A stretch of 64,000 nucleotides of DNA from Macrolepiota albuminosa (GCA_027475525.1 JAMWFC010000023.1:296132-360131), one strand, 5' to 3'. Positions 41,601-54,092 are shown, counted from the stretch's first letter. Notes: generated by a model not told the origin, from the sequence alone. Numbers and translations: made by a program.

Positions 41601-44600
41601 TCGAGGGGGGCGAGACTCTGCGAGTGGAAGTAGTCGGTCAAATCGTACAAGACACCTTCCCAAACGGCCCATATTCTGAAGAAGTCGTCAGTCAAAAAGA
41701 ACGAATCCTTTAGATCTTAGAACACATACTTGGCGATGTCAGGGTCAGCTGCCCATGCTCGAATGACCTTGGTATCATAAACCAACGGACCCTTTTTGAA
41801 CTCCTTCATCGTCTTCAAGAAATGGGTTGTATACCAATCAGTCTGTTGCATTGTTGGCGACTGAGTAAGCAGACTGCCAGACCTGTGCACCGCCAACGTC
41901 TGTGTGACGGTATTATTTTTTACCGTAAGCGCGATCGTAGGGTCAGTGACTAGAGGGGCACATCCCAGAGCGAGAGGAACAGGGAAGTACTCGGTAAGAT
42001 CTTGACCAGCAAGAGCAGAGAGTGTGTCGGCACCGTTACTGGGTTCACCGATAATATCGCTGTGGTCGCCAAACACAAAGTCCGTCACGTCATATACGAC
42101 ACCCTGAATCGTGACCCAATAGTCGTTTTGACCCTGATGCTGTGCAACCTCATTGAGTGACCAAGCCTTGTCAAAGTTGGGACAGAGCAAGCGACCGAAT
42201 TCGATAATGTAAAAGCAAACCATGGCGTTCAGAAGCAAAATGAGCCAGCATATGGCAACCTTCTCCCTCCACGCCAATTGAACATCCGGGCGTTTCATGC
42301 GACCCAAGTACTTCAGCGCAAAGCTGGGTATCAACCACGTGCACAACCACACAAGCCTCAACCACCACCTCCGCGATCTACTCGTCGGAATCTGCTCCAC
42401 CGTGTTCGGTGCGTCCCTCACTACAAGGCTCCCCTCCGCCTTGTTCGCATTCGGAGAATACGGCCTCGCACCCTTACCGTCCTCGTCCCACCCTTCCCCG
42501 CTCCCATCAGGGCCACGACCACGACCACCAAACCCACGCGCATCATAACCGGGCGTACTCAGCCCTCCACTACCATACTCCGCATTCGGATCCTGGTACC
42601 GCGTCCCATCCGGGCCCATCCGCGTCAACAGCAAATTGTCTGCGCTCTCATTGAAGAATCCAGAGGTCCTCCCGGGCACCGCAAGCCCAGCATGCTCAGG
42701 GTGCGTATACTCCGTCCCATCGTCAGGCAGCACGCTCCCATCATCCTCGTCCTCCTGCGAGTGCTTCTGCTCCTTCTCCGCCGCGCGCACGGTGTCCTCG
42801 ACCATCTTCCATGCACCGTAGGACAGCCACACGCGCCCGCTCCCCCGCGCAAAGTCCGTGCCCTCATGCCATCCGTTCGCACGTGCACATTGAGTAAGTC
42901 TTTCCTCGTCCGACCCGCGCATGGTGGGCACGTACCGCTCGCAGAAGGTAACGATGTCATAGTCCGCGACATACTCAATGGTGCGGCGCGCTGTGATGTC
43001 CGGAAGGAGAAGCGAGCGGATCTGAGACTTGACGCGGCGTTTGTCGAAGGAGTTTGGAGAGCCAGAGTCGTTGGGTCGGATGCAGGAGAGGTTCCAGAGG
43101 TGTGTGCGGTCCAGACTAGCGAAGATTTCGGACATGGTGAAATTGAGTTGGGAGGTGACAGGGTATGTCTTGCTTGGGTCGAGATGAGGATGTTCTTCGG
43201 GGATATCACCATTCGGAAGGGGGATGGGTGTCGCTTGTCGCAGCGGGCGTGACGAGACTTGTGATTGCACGATGATGTTCTCGTCCTTATTGTGACGCTC
43301 GGCAGCAAGGCTAGGTCCGGAAAGAAGCTTCGCGACAAAGGGTTCAGCAGAGTGGCGCAGGAGCGTGACAAAGGCGGAGTCAAGGAGGTCGCTGTCCCTC
43401 TCTACGAATTTCGTGACATCGTATGATACGGGACCGGAGTAGTGGTTGATCCCGAAAAGAGTCTTTTCGGACGAAGCTCCAGGGTTCGCAACGAACGAAG
43501 CATGGACACCGAACTTAGTAATAAGTTCCTGAAGCATATCCTCATCGCGATGATCACCACCCTTTCCAGACTTAAAGGCCGAGCTGCTCTTATTTAAAAT
43601 CCCAAGCAACCCACTCGGTTTGCGTTGCGACCGTTCGCTCAGCTGTACACCACGCAATAATTCAATGCATGCCCCATTACCCATGGTCACAACCGAGGGA
43701 AGGGCAATCCCATCACCTGAAATCGCCGCGTTATACCCAACCGAGTCTTCGAAAGTGTTCCGCAGGATATAAGATTGCAGAAGCTCGTCTGCGAAGTTGA
43801 TGCAAAATTCGCAGATGTTGTTTTGTCCATATACGGACACTAGGGGCGCTGTACCCGTGAGTGCCATGGAGCTCGTGCCAGATGGACCACGCGTTTGGAA
43901 CCCGGGCTGGTCGACGGTGACAATTTGGGTGTAAGGAAGGGGATCTTTGCTGCTTGGTGCCAGTCTATGGTTGGCTGTCTCTACAACGAAAGCAAAGAGA
44001 ATCGAGTACAGATCTCGCACACATTGGTCACGCTGCGCTGCGCTCTGCTCGGCACTGAGGAGAACGGTGTAGAGTTCCTTGCGAACATAGCTAGTCTTGT
44101 TCGTCAAGACCTGGTTCAAATCATCAGATGATGTGCCCAAGAGGCGCGCCACCTGATCGAGAACGTGAGTGTTGGCGATGTACGCCGACACGGTATGAGC
44201 ATCGCCGTCGTGGAATTGTAGGTTCCCCAGGAGAAGGATAGCAACGAGTACACTAAAAATAGAAGACATGTGTTTCTGCTTGAAGCCGAGGGTACGCATC
44301 GATGCACGCAGGTCTGACATGCCAATTGAATCGTCGCTAAAGGGGCCAGAGGGGAGGCGGTAGGTCCCAGAAGAGGCAAGGAGAGCGTAGTCAGAGGGAT
44401 CCTCCAGATTGAACTGATCACGCTCTGCTGTAGTAGCTCCAGCGAGAAGTTGGTAGAAGACGTGGAACGATCGCTCTTCGTGGGTGAGGCGGTTGAGCCG
44501 GGATTTGTCTAGCGCATATGTAAGAACTTTTGAAGAGGCTATACGACCCCTCTCATTGAAGTGTAGTTCAAGGTAGCGGCCGTGGCGAGAGGCATTTGGG

Positions 44601-45171
44601 TTCATAAGGGTCTTGGTGTTGCCGAACGAGTCGAGGACTGTGCATACGGCCTTGATCTGCTCAGCAACCTTGGCTTCCTTTCGCGAGTGCGTCGAGAGGC
44701 GCAGAATCTGGGTGATAAAGAGGCGAATAGTCGAGCTTTTACCAGACCCTGTTATACCCCTGAGGAAATTTATTAGTCAGAGCATGATAATATATCACCA
44801 TACACTCACCTGGCCAAAAGAGCCTGCGATTCATTTCTGCGTCGCATAAGAAGGTACAGTTTTGCCGCCAAATCATATGGATGGGGCTGCAGAGGTTTGG
44901 GCGAGTCCACCATAGGAAGGCTTGTGTCTTTGTAACACCGCTCCTCATATTCCTTCGCACTGATATCATTCACGTTAGCAAGGGTCTTGAAGGGATTGAC
45001 TACAACAAGACTGGTCGCCCCAATGCTTGTATATGGCAAATCTGCGCGAAAACGAGCTTGGAGGACAGCAAGGATAGCATCGTCTGACGGATAGATGGTT
45101 GTTGTGCTTGAAGAGGAAACGAGGTCTACGAGGTCACCGGAAGCAGTCGCCTGTGTGGTATTGGAGGCCAT
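38622..45171 (-). CDS. Class V-type chitin synthase with myosin motor domain
   Basis: Very large multi-exon gene (about 1900 aa). N-terminal myosin motor: P-loop [29 protein letters not shown] (switch I position), [10 protein letters not shown] (switch II position) and [20 protein letters not shown]. Then a linker, a transmembrane pair around [12 protein letters not shown] and [19 protein letters not shown], and a cytochrome-b5-like domain ([16 protein letters not shown]). The catalytic domain has [60 protein letters not shown] and the product-binding [13 protein letters not shown]-terminal membrane helices follow, then a Ser/Gly/Met-rich tail and a DEK_C domain ([12 protein letters not shown] ... 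[14 protein letters not shown]). It polymerises GlcNAc from UDP-GlcNAc into wall chitin at growing tips. The stop is at 38622-38624. Confidence 0.95.
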
Positions 45172-46332
45172 TGCCCGCGGTAAGAAAAGAAGGCGAGCCC
45201 ACTGTGGACGTCGGCGAGAAAGGACGATGTAAAGAATGCTAAGCAACGGCCACTCCTTGCCTCGTCAGCACGTGAGAATCTTAGATGCCCACGTTTTTTT
45301 CTCTACATGAATAAATTCTCCGTAATGCATCATTTTTTCCGCCAACCTCTCTTGGTTTTCGACAGACAGAATGCTGTTTCCTTGATCATAGTCTATCTCT
45401 CTGCTTTACATTCCAAAGTTTCTGTAGACTTCTCGATCATGGCCTTAAAAAACACCTTTTCTCCAACCTGGAGCCGCGTGTCACAGCAGCGGCAGCGTGT
45501 TGATATTACACTGGAGCATTCCAGAACCTGCTTCTCGCCGATTCTCCACAGCACATATGATCCAATATCACATTCAAATGTTTTTTGAGTCCAAAAAGGA
45601 TTGATCGATTCGCCTAATTTGGGATTCTCCACAAGATATTGCATGCTTATGGTCGTCTGACTACCTGAAGGTTCGGCTACTGACTGCATCCTCAATGACT
45701 GGCGCGTTCAACTTCACCTTTGTCCCACCCGAAAAAGAGACCCAGCCAGGTGTCGGACAGCCCCAGTATACATAGATGCCTTCAAAGTTGCCTGGGCGGG
45801 CAACGCCGAAAGCTGCACCTGGAGCCGCTGTACCGAGCTGTGAATGATCATCCACAGTCACTACAGTACCATGTCTTGGCGCCCGAGGCCTGGCGTCAGG
45901 TCATATACCGTCAGCTTCTTCTAGGAGTGGCTGACAATTTTTTGTTTTTTGTTTGGCAGACGAGGTAATGTATTATTGCGTAGAACGGACTTCTGAAGTT
46001 GGCGTGGGTGAATTGGTGCTGTGCAGACATCGGCTCGTACGTATCGGATTATCGTGATATATTGCCCAATCGACGAGGCATATGGAACCCAAGCACCCGA
46101 TATTCGGTATACTCGGCTCTTCAGCAGGGCTATTTTAGCTCTCTTCATAAATACGGAAATTCACTCAATTTCAGTTCACGGCTTGTATATAATACAGGGA
46201 TGTGGTGGGGCAGCTAAAATACTAGTGGCGCCAATCCGAGGATGTTATTAGAAAAAGTGCCATCCGAGTCTGTTCGCAAGCCTTTTGACTCGAGAAAAAC
46301 GCCATATAAGAACGAAGTTACAATATGAACAT
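45172..46332 (-). other. Interval with a possible small gene or its remnant
   Basis: On the minus strand 45861-45661 reads VDDHSQLGTAAPGAAFGVARPGNFEGIY and VSFSGGTKVKLNAPVIED, and 45695-45393 in an overlapping frame continues with SGSQTTISMQYLVENPKLGE and CDIGSYVLWRIGEKQVLECSS. The two could be exons of one small gene, but no splice of reasonable length joins them. The upstream part (45740-45960) has a diverged copy at 50156-50350. I do not recognise the family. Confidence 0.4.
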
Positions 46333-46424
46333 GGCAACTTGGCCGAGTGGTCTAAGGCGCTGGAATTAGGTTTCTTATCTTCATCCAGTCCGCAAGGGCG
46401 TGAGTTCGAACCTCACAGTTGTCA
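46333..46424 (+). tRNA. tRNA-Leu (anticodon TAG) with 12-nt intron
   Basis: Acceptor GGCAACT pairs with AGTTGTC followed by discriminator A. A box region TGGCCGAGTGGTCTAAGGCG, long variable arm CCGCAAGGGCG typical of Leu, T arm GTGAGTTCGAACCTCAC. Anticodon stem CTGGA/TCCAG with anticodon TAG. About 12 nt (TTTCTTATCTTC) are inserted one base 3' of the anticodon, the normal intron position. Confidence 0.93.
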
Positions 46425-46892
46425 TTCAATTTAGTTGCTGTTGATGGGCTCTCACTTTTTGTTCTCCTAATCTTCCTAGATGATATGAGCAAATCTTGTG
46501 ATCCATGTTCAAGTTGTTGGTGCATCCATTCATCTCAGGTCTTGACCATGTAAGATTAACGCTCCATCCCATTGCCAAGTTCAATTATCTCCAATTTATC
46601 TTTCTCTGTCGTCAGTAAAGTCTGCTTTATTGTTTCACGTATACAACCATCAATCTTTAAGCCAGGGCCTACTAGTTGCAAACCTTGCTTCTTGCTTTAA
46701 TCACTTTCCTGCTCCAGACAGGTGATTCATGGGGTCATCGTAACCAAACAAAAAACTTATACCACTCAACAAAAGGCTATGTATAATGACATTGGCCACA
46801 AGCATTCATGGCTCTTTGTCCTCTTTGGCAATCAGGCCCTTGTATATATATTCCAACTCTGGTTTTCCTTCTAGCCCATCTTCCTTTTCATC
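46425..46892. other. Intergenic stretch
   Basis: No gene seen between tRNA-Leu and the hypothetical gene that follows. Confidence 0.5.
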
Positions 46893-47726
46893 ATGCTTCT
46901 CAACTATTGGAGCGTATCCGACGAAGGCGGCGGCGACCTTGAAGGCCTCAACCTTGACATTGATACTACGGCAGGGCGTCTAACCTCGAACTCATCAGTC
47001 TCAGATATCTACCATATGCTCACACGAAGCCATTCCACGGAGACAATCCGAGCTTCTTCTCGCAGAATGTCTCCTCCACGCCAACGCCACGCTGATCTGC
47101 CATCAGAGGTCGTATTCACATCACCACCCGGCCTAAGTACATCAAAGCGGAAGCACAAGAACTCAAAGTCCAAGAACACGAATAATGACAATGTGAACGC
47201 ACGCGCTACTATGGGGCCTTCTAGTCCTCCACAATGGTCAATAGAAGACATAGTGATCAAATTCTCCAGCGACATCCACGACGGGTGCTCCGATCTTAAT
47301 CCCGGATTCGATTACAAGTACATCTCCAAAGACGACATCATCGAAAACCTGACATACCAACGAATCAAGCTCGAACTCCTCGTATCTGCTTCCCAAATGG
47401 CGCGCGAGGATGTGATCCATGCGCCAAAGCTTAAGGCACACGAGGCTATTATGGCCAGTGGGGCGTCCTTGCTCATACGACATGTGCAGTCTCTGCGCGA
47501 TCTGCCTTATCTCCATGCACATGGCAATAAGCGAGAGTTGTATGTGGCGTTCCTGACGATGGTCGCACGCAAACGTGGGATCAGAACTCTTTCTGTCGAC
47601 AGGCTCGACCGGGATCAAACAGAGGTGTTTATGCAGGTTGCGAATCAGTTGGAGGCTGATATGAGAAGGGAGTATGACCAGGCATATGGAGATGCGAACC
47701 GAAAAGCTAGCCAATTCAAGTATTGA
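46893..47726 (+). CDS. Hypothetical protein (277 aa)
   Basis: Single open frame from ATG 46893 to the stop at 47724. Residues 1-110 are Ser/Thr-rich and low in structure with a basic cluster (KRKHKNSKSKN). Residues about 115-277 look folded and mainly helical (SIEDIVIKFSSDIHDGCSDLNP, ENLTYQRIKLELLVSASQM, HEAIMASGASLLIRHVQSLRDL, ELYVAFLTMVARKRGIR, DQTEVFMQVANQLEADMRREYD). No signal peptide or membrane segment is evident. I do not recognise a family. An open 277-codon frame with no introns and even composition favours a real gene. Confidence 0.6.
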   Translation: MLLNYWSVSDEGGGDLEGLNLDIDTTAGRLTSNSSVSDIYHMLTRSHSTETIRASSRRMSPPRQRHADLPSEVVFTSPPGLSTSKRKHKNSKSKNTNNDNVNARATMGPSSPPQWSIEDIVIKFSSDIHDGCSDLNPGFDYKYISKDDIIENLTYQRIKLELLVSASQMAREDVIHAPKLKAHEAIMASGASLLIRHVQSLRDLPYLHAHGNKRELYVAFLTMVARKRGIRTLSVDRLDRDQTEVFMQVANQLEADMRREYDQAYGDANRKASQFKY

Positions 47727-48632
47727 ATGATATATCCTTGCTGAGGTTCTGTCCTTCGAGCGCTCTTCGGTTTGAAATAATGCTCCACGAATTAGGTGGT
47801 CAGCGGCGCTCAAGATCCGTGCGTCTAGTTCACACAGGTTTTGAGGGATAGCCACTGAATCTTCCCACCTGTTGGAGCTAATTACTTTGGCTGTCTTCCG
47901 GCCATTACTGATCTTGATGCGGTATACTGTACATTGCACTTCTGTTACATGGTTCATTGATAATTTTGAATGATGATACGGTTATTGATGTTTTGAACCC
48001 TGGCACTGGGTAAATCAAAAAGCTCTTTTTTATAAATTCATTATCTCCCTTTCATGTCAGATCTCCAGCGTTGCTACCAGGCAGTAAAAAAATTGTTGAG
48101 CAGCTGCGATCTCTCGCTTTACTTATCATCATCAGTAGATGAACCCCTGCATCCCTTCTTCATGATCAAGTGTCCACAGATGCTTTGCAGACCCTTGATT
48201 GCAAATTATGTTATCAGCATGGTACATGATTCTGCTGTATCGCCTTCGACATCAGGATGAACCACGAACGCGTGGACGATGTCTTCTATGTCCGACAGTG
48301 GTGTTCGACGTCCTCCGATCTCACCTTTTTCTCAATTCGTGGAAGGAGAACAACAAACAAGATAGTAGTTTTTTGTCCTGACAAAAGGAGAGTCTCCTTC
48401 TGGGAAATCAAGAGCAGACAATGAGTGGCCCAAACACAAAATATAGTTCCGTTTAAACGCTACTGAGGATTGATACTTACTACGTGTTATTCTAGGTGTA
48501 GACGACGGTCTACATATAGCTGCTCTGCACAAGTTCTAACATTATCTACATCTATCAGGATGTCCAAGGTTCACGTTCCGGCCTGGCTTGGCTCAAAAGC
48601 CCCGGCTTTTTCAAGAACTATTTCCATTTTAA
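47727..48632. other. Intergenic stretch
   Basis: No convincing gene on either strand; short frames without motifs. Confidence 0.45.
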
Positions 48633-48803
48633 GGTGTTGACATCACAGTATACTGCTCTAGGAATCTTGATCATGGCTTATTCATTGTCACTCTTGATGG
48701 CCAGAGTTACACGGATGATGGAATAGGTCCAACATTGCAGACTCCAATCTTTTCAGCCAATGATAGCCTATCTCACGAAAAACGTACCATGGCAGGTGAC
48801 TGA
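48633..48803 (+). pseudogene. Broken copy of the neighbouring beta-sandwich protein
   Basis: Reads GVDITVYCSRNLDHGLFIVTLDGQSYTDDG and TLQTPIFSANDSLSHEKRTMA, the same block as the gene at 49082-49857 (GVDITVYGSKNTGHGDFIVSLDG, TLQAPVFNKSLSPGKHTM). The codon before GVDIT is TAA where the intact copy has GAA, and a TGA follows soon after the block. Only this exon is preserved. Confidence 0.7.
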
Positions 48804-49081
48804 CAAATTTTTGCCTTCTGCTAATATCATGATCCTAATCAAGCTGGTGGTATGTTATCCGTTGTGCGGGATGTTATTGATACTTTCAGTGTTTCATATC
48901 CAGGAGGAGCCACAATCTCATGGCAATGATTCTTCCTGCATAGATGTTCCCTTGGAATTGTGTGATGGAACGGTAGCATCTTCTGTCATCGTAATTTGAT
49001 CATTATGTGTTAGATCAAGAGCGCAGTCGAGTTTTAAGACACTTCCAGTGGCTTAGTCGCGCTATTTCTCCATCAATCGGC

Positions 49082-49857
49082 ATGGCCAGTCTGTTGCTCA
49101 CTGTGGACAACGAAAGCCCCCTGATTACATACGATCCATCTGAGAGTTGGACTTACCACAACATTGTTACGGACCCTAGCAATCATGAATTCGGTGCCAA
49201 CTTGTAAGTGATCTCGAACCCACTCAAACATCTTTGTTAACATCCTCTGTAGATTTCATCTAATGACTTTTTCAGAAACTCACAGTCCCTAGAGCGACGG
49301 TGACGTTCGAATTTGAAGGTGTTGACATCACAGTATACGGCTCTAAGAATACAGGACATGGAGATTTCATAGTCAGTCTTGATGGCCAAAGTTACACGGG
49401 CAATGAAGCAGGTACACCAACATTGCAAGCCCCAGTCTTCAATAAAAGCTTATCTCCCGGAAAACATACCATGACAATATCAAATCAAGGTGATTCCACA
49501 TTTGTTATCGATTATGTACGTCTCATTCCACATGCATAGAACTAGACTAACCATTCAAACAGCTTACATGGGTTTCAAACGTAAACAGCAATAAAACGGG
49601 GATTCCGTTCATGAATGTGATCGACGATACAGACCCAGCCTTTCTATACCCCCGAGGAAATTGGTCTTCCCCAGCAGATGTCAATCTTTTCCACAACATG
49701 ACCGGCCAGTAAGTTTTACTCAAGTGTCTACATAATAACTGAACTCTGATTAACCACTGAGTCAGTTTTACATCAGAGTTGGATTCAACTGCAGTCTTGA
49801 AATTTTCAGTAAGCTTTGATACTCCGAATGAAGAACACAAAACAACCATTCATTGAA
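49082..49857 (+). CDS. Secreted/cell-surface beta-sandwich protein, two repeats
   Basis: Exons read SLLLTVDNESPLITYDPSESWTYHN, then (about 49276-49515) KLTVPRATVTFEFEGVDITVYGSKN ... GKHTMTISNQGDSTFVIDY. A GTACGT intron leads to LTWVSNVNSNKTGIPFMNVIDDTDPAFLYP and, after another intron (about 49710-49764), TFTSELDSTAVLKFSVSFDTPNEEH. The pattern VDDxxPxIxYxxxW ... FEGxxVxVYG ... G.HTL.I.N ... IDY, repeated twice, is that of a family of agaricomycete surface proteins I recall as galactose-binding-like domains. The second domain stops early compared with the first. The splice between the first two exons is out of phase in my reading, so the model or the gene may be damaged. Function unknown. Confidence 0.5.
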
Positions 49858-50155
49858 ACGCTTATAGAAGAATCCGACGATGCTGCTTCTGAAACAGGTA
49901 GCATGCGTACAATGCATTCTGGTACAACCCTTTTTGCTCCTTGATGCTCAATATCAAGAAGTCAGTTTACCCAAGAGACACGAGATCGCTTATATGGTAT
50001 CGCTTTTTGCTGTTGTACATTTAATGTAGTATAGAAAGCCCTATACTCGTCTGGTACGAGATCCCAAGGTTGCTGAAGAAAAGCGAAACTTTTTCAGTGG
50101 GAAAATTTTTGAAAAACGATGCAAGATCTCCCGAAGTCCAGCAAAAAGTAACCAT

Positions 50156-50350
50156 CCAGGTAGTCGGGCAGCTCCAGTATGCACGATGCTGTCGACGACA
50201 CACGGATGAGTATCGCTGAAGCTGCACCTGGAGCCGCTGCAACGAGCTGTGATCGGTCAACCACAGCCATTACAGGACCAAGTCTTGGCGCCCAAGGCCT
50301 GGAAGGCTATACAATATTGATCACTTTCATAGGTGGCTGACAGGATTTTG
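50156..50350. repeat. Diverged duplicate of 45741-45950
   Basis: The two stretches share in order CAGCTCCAGTAT/CAGCCCCAGTAT, AAGCTGCACCTGGAGCCGCTG, CGAGCTGTGA, TCTTGGCGCCC and GGCCTGG, roughly 70-75 percent by eye. It lies 4.4 kb from its partner, in the same orientation. Confidence 0.7.
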
Positions 50351-51063
50351 CTTTTAGTTCAACAGACGGATTCGATAGACTGCCAGTGAGAACGCGCGAT
50401 CCGATCACAAATGAGTCCAGAAACAGAGTCCAAAAGTCAGTTCAGTGAGAGGTATTGAACAGAAGACCCAAGGTGTCGACAACTTTTGAGAGAGAAAATA
50501 TGAAGATGAAGGTTGAGCCACAATGATTTTCCCGGTCACGGAAATGACTCAAGGAAGGTCCAGAAAATAATGCCCATAAGAGGAACCGGAAACGGGGACG
50601 ATTTGAGTACAAGAGCATGGTATCGTGCTGTGAGATTGACGCGGTCAAAATCAAACGCTCGGTTGGAGTCTCATTTCATTCATATCCGCTGACTCCCAAA
50701 GAGTCACATTATCCGCTCGTATAATATCTTCATATTCTTTTGTGCAAGATCACTGACGACCACACGGGATTCAAGTGTCTTGTGTCGTGCCACACCCACA
50801 GCACTTCAGTTTCATTAGTGAGAAGCTATTGAAGACACACCGTTAAAGTCGAACCACTGATATCAGGAGGGAAAAGCGCCGAAGACTACGGACTTCGGCT
50901 GAGCTTGTTCTACTCAGATAATGAAGAACTTTTTTGAGGAACTCAGTTGCTTCCAAGCTTATGACTGCGGCAGCTTACGTAACGCCTACGATCATTCCAC
51001 GTATCTTCTAACACCACTCGCTCACTTTCTCTTGAAGATTCTGGTCGTTTGCGGGTGGTATCG
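50351..51063. other. Upstream region of the beta'-COP gene
   Basis: No gene seen; the right end is the promoter of the beta'-COP gene, without an evident TATA box. Confidence 0.45.
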
Positions 51064-54000
51064 ATGCTTTTTGAAGTGAACGTACGTTGGGACTATATGC
51101 TTATATCAACCAACTCGTTGAACTGTAGTTATAGCGGAAACTATTCTCGCGGTCCGATCGTGTCAAGGGTGTCGACTTTCATCCAACAGAACCATGGCTG
51201 CTCACCGGTCTTTATAATGGCTCGGTCAACATATATAACCATGAGACGGGTGCCATTGTGAAGACGTTTGAAGTCGCGGAAGTGCCTGTGCGCTGTGTCA
51301 AGTTCATTGCACGAAAGAACTGGTTTGTGGCTGGATCGGATGACTTCCAATTGCGCGTTTTCAACTATAATACAATGGAGAAAGTTGCTTCTTTTGAGGC
51401 CCATCCTGACTACATTCGATGCTTGACGGTTCATCCTACTGCCAGCATTGTGCTAACGGGAAGCGACGACATGACGATCAAAGCTTGGGACTGGGAGAAG
51501 AATTGGAAGAACATTCAGGTGAGAGTGACTCGGTCGAGGTCGCGTTGTATTAACGTTCTTGAAGGTATACGAAGGTCACACGCACTACATCATGAACCTC
51601 GCATTCAATCCGAAAGATTCCAATACCTTCGCCTCCGCCTGTCTCGATCGTACCGTCAAGATGTGGTCAATAGGCTCCTCCACGGCCAATTTTACAATGG
51701 ATGCACACGAAAAGGGTGTAAACTACGTCGACTTTTACCCCGGCTCAGACAAGCCATATCTCGTGACTACTGGCGACGACAAGACCGTTAAAGTCTGGGA
51801 CTACCTCAGCAAGAGTTGTGTGCAGACGATGGAAGGCCACACCAACAATGTCTCCTTTGCGATTTTCCATCCCAATTTGCCGATTATCATTTCAGGTAGT
51901 GAAGACGGCGCCATTAAGATCTGGAACAGTGGCACATACCGCATCGAAAACACGCTTTCATACGCCCTTGAACGCGCATGGTGTATCGCCCTTCGTAAGG
52001 ATGCGAATGAAGTCGCATTTGGTTTTGATGAAGGTGTCGTCGTGATCAAGCTCGGGCGGGACGAGCCGACGTTCAGCTTGGACCCCTCGGGCAAGCTCGT
52101 CTACACCAAGAACCATGAAGTTTTGTCAGGAAACCTCCAGCTCCTATCAGACGACCTCACCTCCCAATCTGAAGGCTCCCGGTTGCCTCTCTCCGTCAAG
52201 GAAATTGGCAACACCGAGATCTTTGCGCAATCTCTTCTACACTCACCTAATGGTCGCTTCGTGACGGTCGTTGGCGATGGTGAACATATCATATACACTG
52301 CACTTGCCTGGCGTAACAAGGCGTTCGGTAACGGTATTTCTTTCGCGTGGGGGCCGGACTCCAATACATATGCTGTTCTCGAGAGTAAAGTTAAGCTCAA
52401 GGTGTACAAAAATTTCAAGGAACGTCCAGGGGCAGGTATGAAGGGTTCTGGAAGCTGGGCAGTTGATGGTCTGCATGGAGGAACTCTCCTTGGTGCACGG
52501 GGTGCAGGGTTTGTATTATTCTGGGATTGGGAGACTGGTGAGATTGTGAGACGAATTGATGTTGATGCAAAGAACGTAAGTTTCTCAGGAGACTACCAGT
52601 ATGGCTTAGGTTTCATGTGCTGCGTAGGTGTATTGGTCTGGAAGTGGTTCACTGGTTGCCATCACTTCTGAAGAATCCTTCTACATCCTCCGCTTCGACC
52701 AGGACGCCTACGACGCCAAAGTTGCAGAGGGATCGCCCATTACCGATGAGGGTGTGGAAGAGGCTTTCGAGGTCATTGCCGATGTCTCTGAAAGGTGAGA
52801 AGGGCCTTTGCGTTAGCTTAGACTATCTGTCTAATGCAGTGTCCCAGCGTGAAGACGGCCAAATGGGTCGGCGACTGCTTCATCTATACCACTGCGAACA
52901 ACCGCCTGTGCTACTTCGTTGGCAACGATTCCTATACCATCAGCCCCTTCGACACGTAAGTCTCTTTTTCATATATCTTGCTCCTGCCGATCCGAACTGC
53001 CATCTTATGTTCAATTTAGCCCTCTCTACCTTCTCGGATACATGCCTGCGCACAATCGCGTATATCTTGCCGACAAAGATATGCACATCTATGGCTACTC
53101 GCTCTCACTTACAGTTGTCGAGTACCAAACTGCTGTGTTGCGCGGAGACATGGACGCGGCCGCCGAGATTCTGCCTTCTCTGCCGAAGGATCAATTGAAT
53201 AAGGTTGCTCGGTTCCTGGAAAGCAAGGGTACAACGTCATTGCATATACCCATCTCTGGAGTGTTGTTGATTATGGTTTCATTGTAGACCTGAAGGAGCT
53301 TGCAATTAAGCTGACTACCGATTCGGACCACAAGTTCGACCTTGCGCTCCAGCTGGATGATCTCGATACTGCCCTCGAAATCGCGCGCAATGTGCCGGAA
53401 ACTGAAGCCGAGCTGAAATGGAAGGCTTTGGGGGATCGTGCCTTGACGGTTTGGAGATTCGACCTTGCACGGCAATGTTTTGAGAAGGCGAATGATTTGA
53501 GCGCGCTTATGCTTCTCTTATCAGCGACGGGCGATCGGGCGGGATTGCAGGCGCTGGCCGAGAAAGCTGGTTCGTAACTTCTTTGTTGTCTGGACGTGTG
53601 ATGGAAATGGTTGACTTGTGTTTGTGTTTCTGTCTTCAGAGGAGAAGGGGCAGAATAACCTGGCGTTCGCGACGAGATTCCAACTTGGTGATGCAGGCGC
53701 GTGCGTGGATCTATTAGTGAAAACACAGCGGGCGCCCGAAGCTGCGTTGTTTGCACGTACATATGCTCCGAGGTTCGTAAGCTCCGTTCCTCCGTCCTTC
53801 CTAATCTAATTGTTTCCTGACGCAATCAGTCACGCATCAAAAGCCGTTGAGGCATGGAAGGCTGAGCTCGTCAGCAAAAAACGCCCAAAAATAGCAGCGT
53901 CTATCGCGGATCCTAGCTCTAACCCTGAACTGTTCGAGGAGGACTGGCAACAAGTATTAGTTGCTGGTGAGTATTCAGCGCTCACTATGGATGACTCCTC

Positions 54001-54092
54001 AATTAAATCAATCTTTACCATGACTAGAAACTCATGTGAGACGGAAGTCAGAACGGAAGTCAGAAGGTGGCGTATTAGTAGATGCATCGTGA
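51064..54092 (+). CDS. Coatomer subunit beta' (beta'-COP, Sec27)
   Basis: Exon 1 is only MLFEVN (51064-51081). Exon 2 (51135-51518) starts [26 protein letters not shown]; exon 3 starts at 51565 with [18 protein letters not shown]. Two WD40 propellers follow: repeats with [38 protein letters not shown] and [13 protein letters not shown], then [31 protein letters not shown] and [17 protein letters not shown]. The coatomer alpha-solenoid comes next ([66 protein letters not shown]). The last intron leads to a short tail with RRKSERKSE, stop 54090-54092. It is part of the COPI coat, which retrieves KKXX cargo from Golgi to ER, and is normally essential. About seven introns. Confidence 0.95.

Noticed and set aside
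42278..43252. 324-codon plus-strand frame
   Set aside because: Antisense shadow of the chitin synthase motor/linker exon, with Arg/Pro-rich composition typical of an opposite-strand frame.
42625..43383. 252-codon minus-strand frame in the chitin synthase
   Set aside because: Out-of-frame with the motor domain that carries the conserved residues in the same exon.
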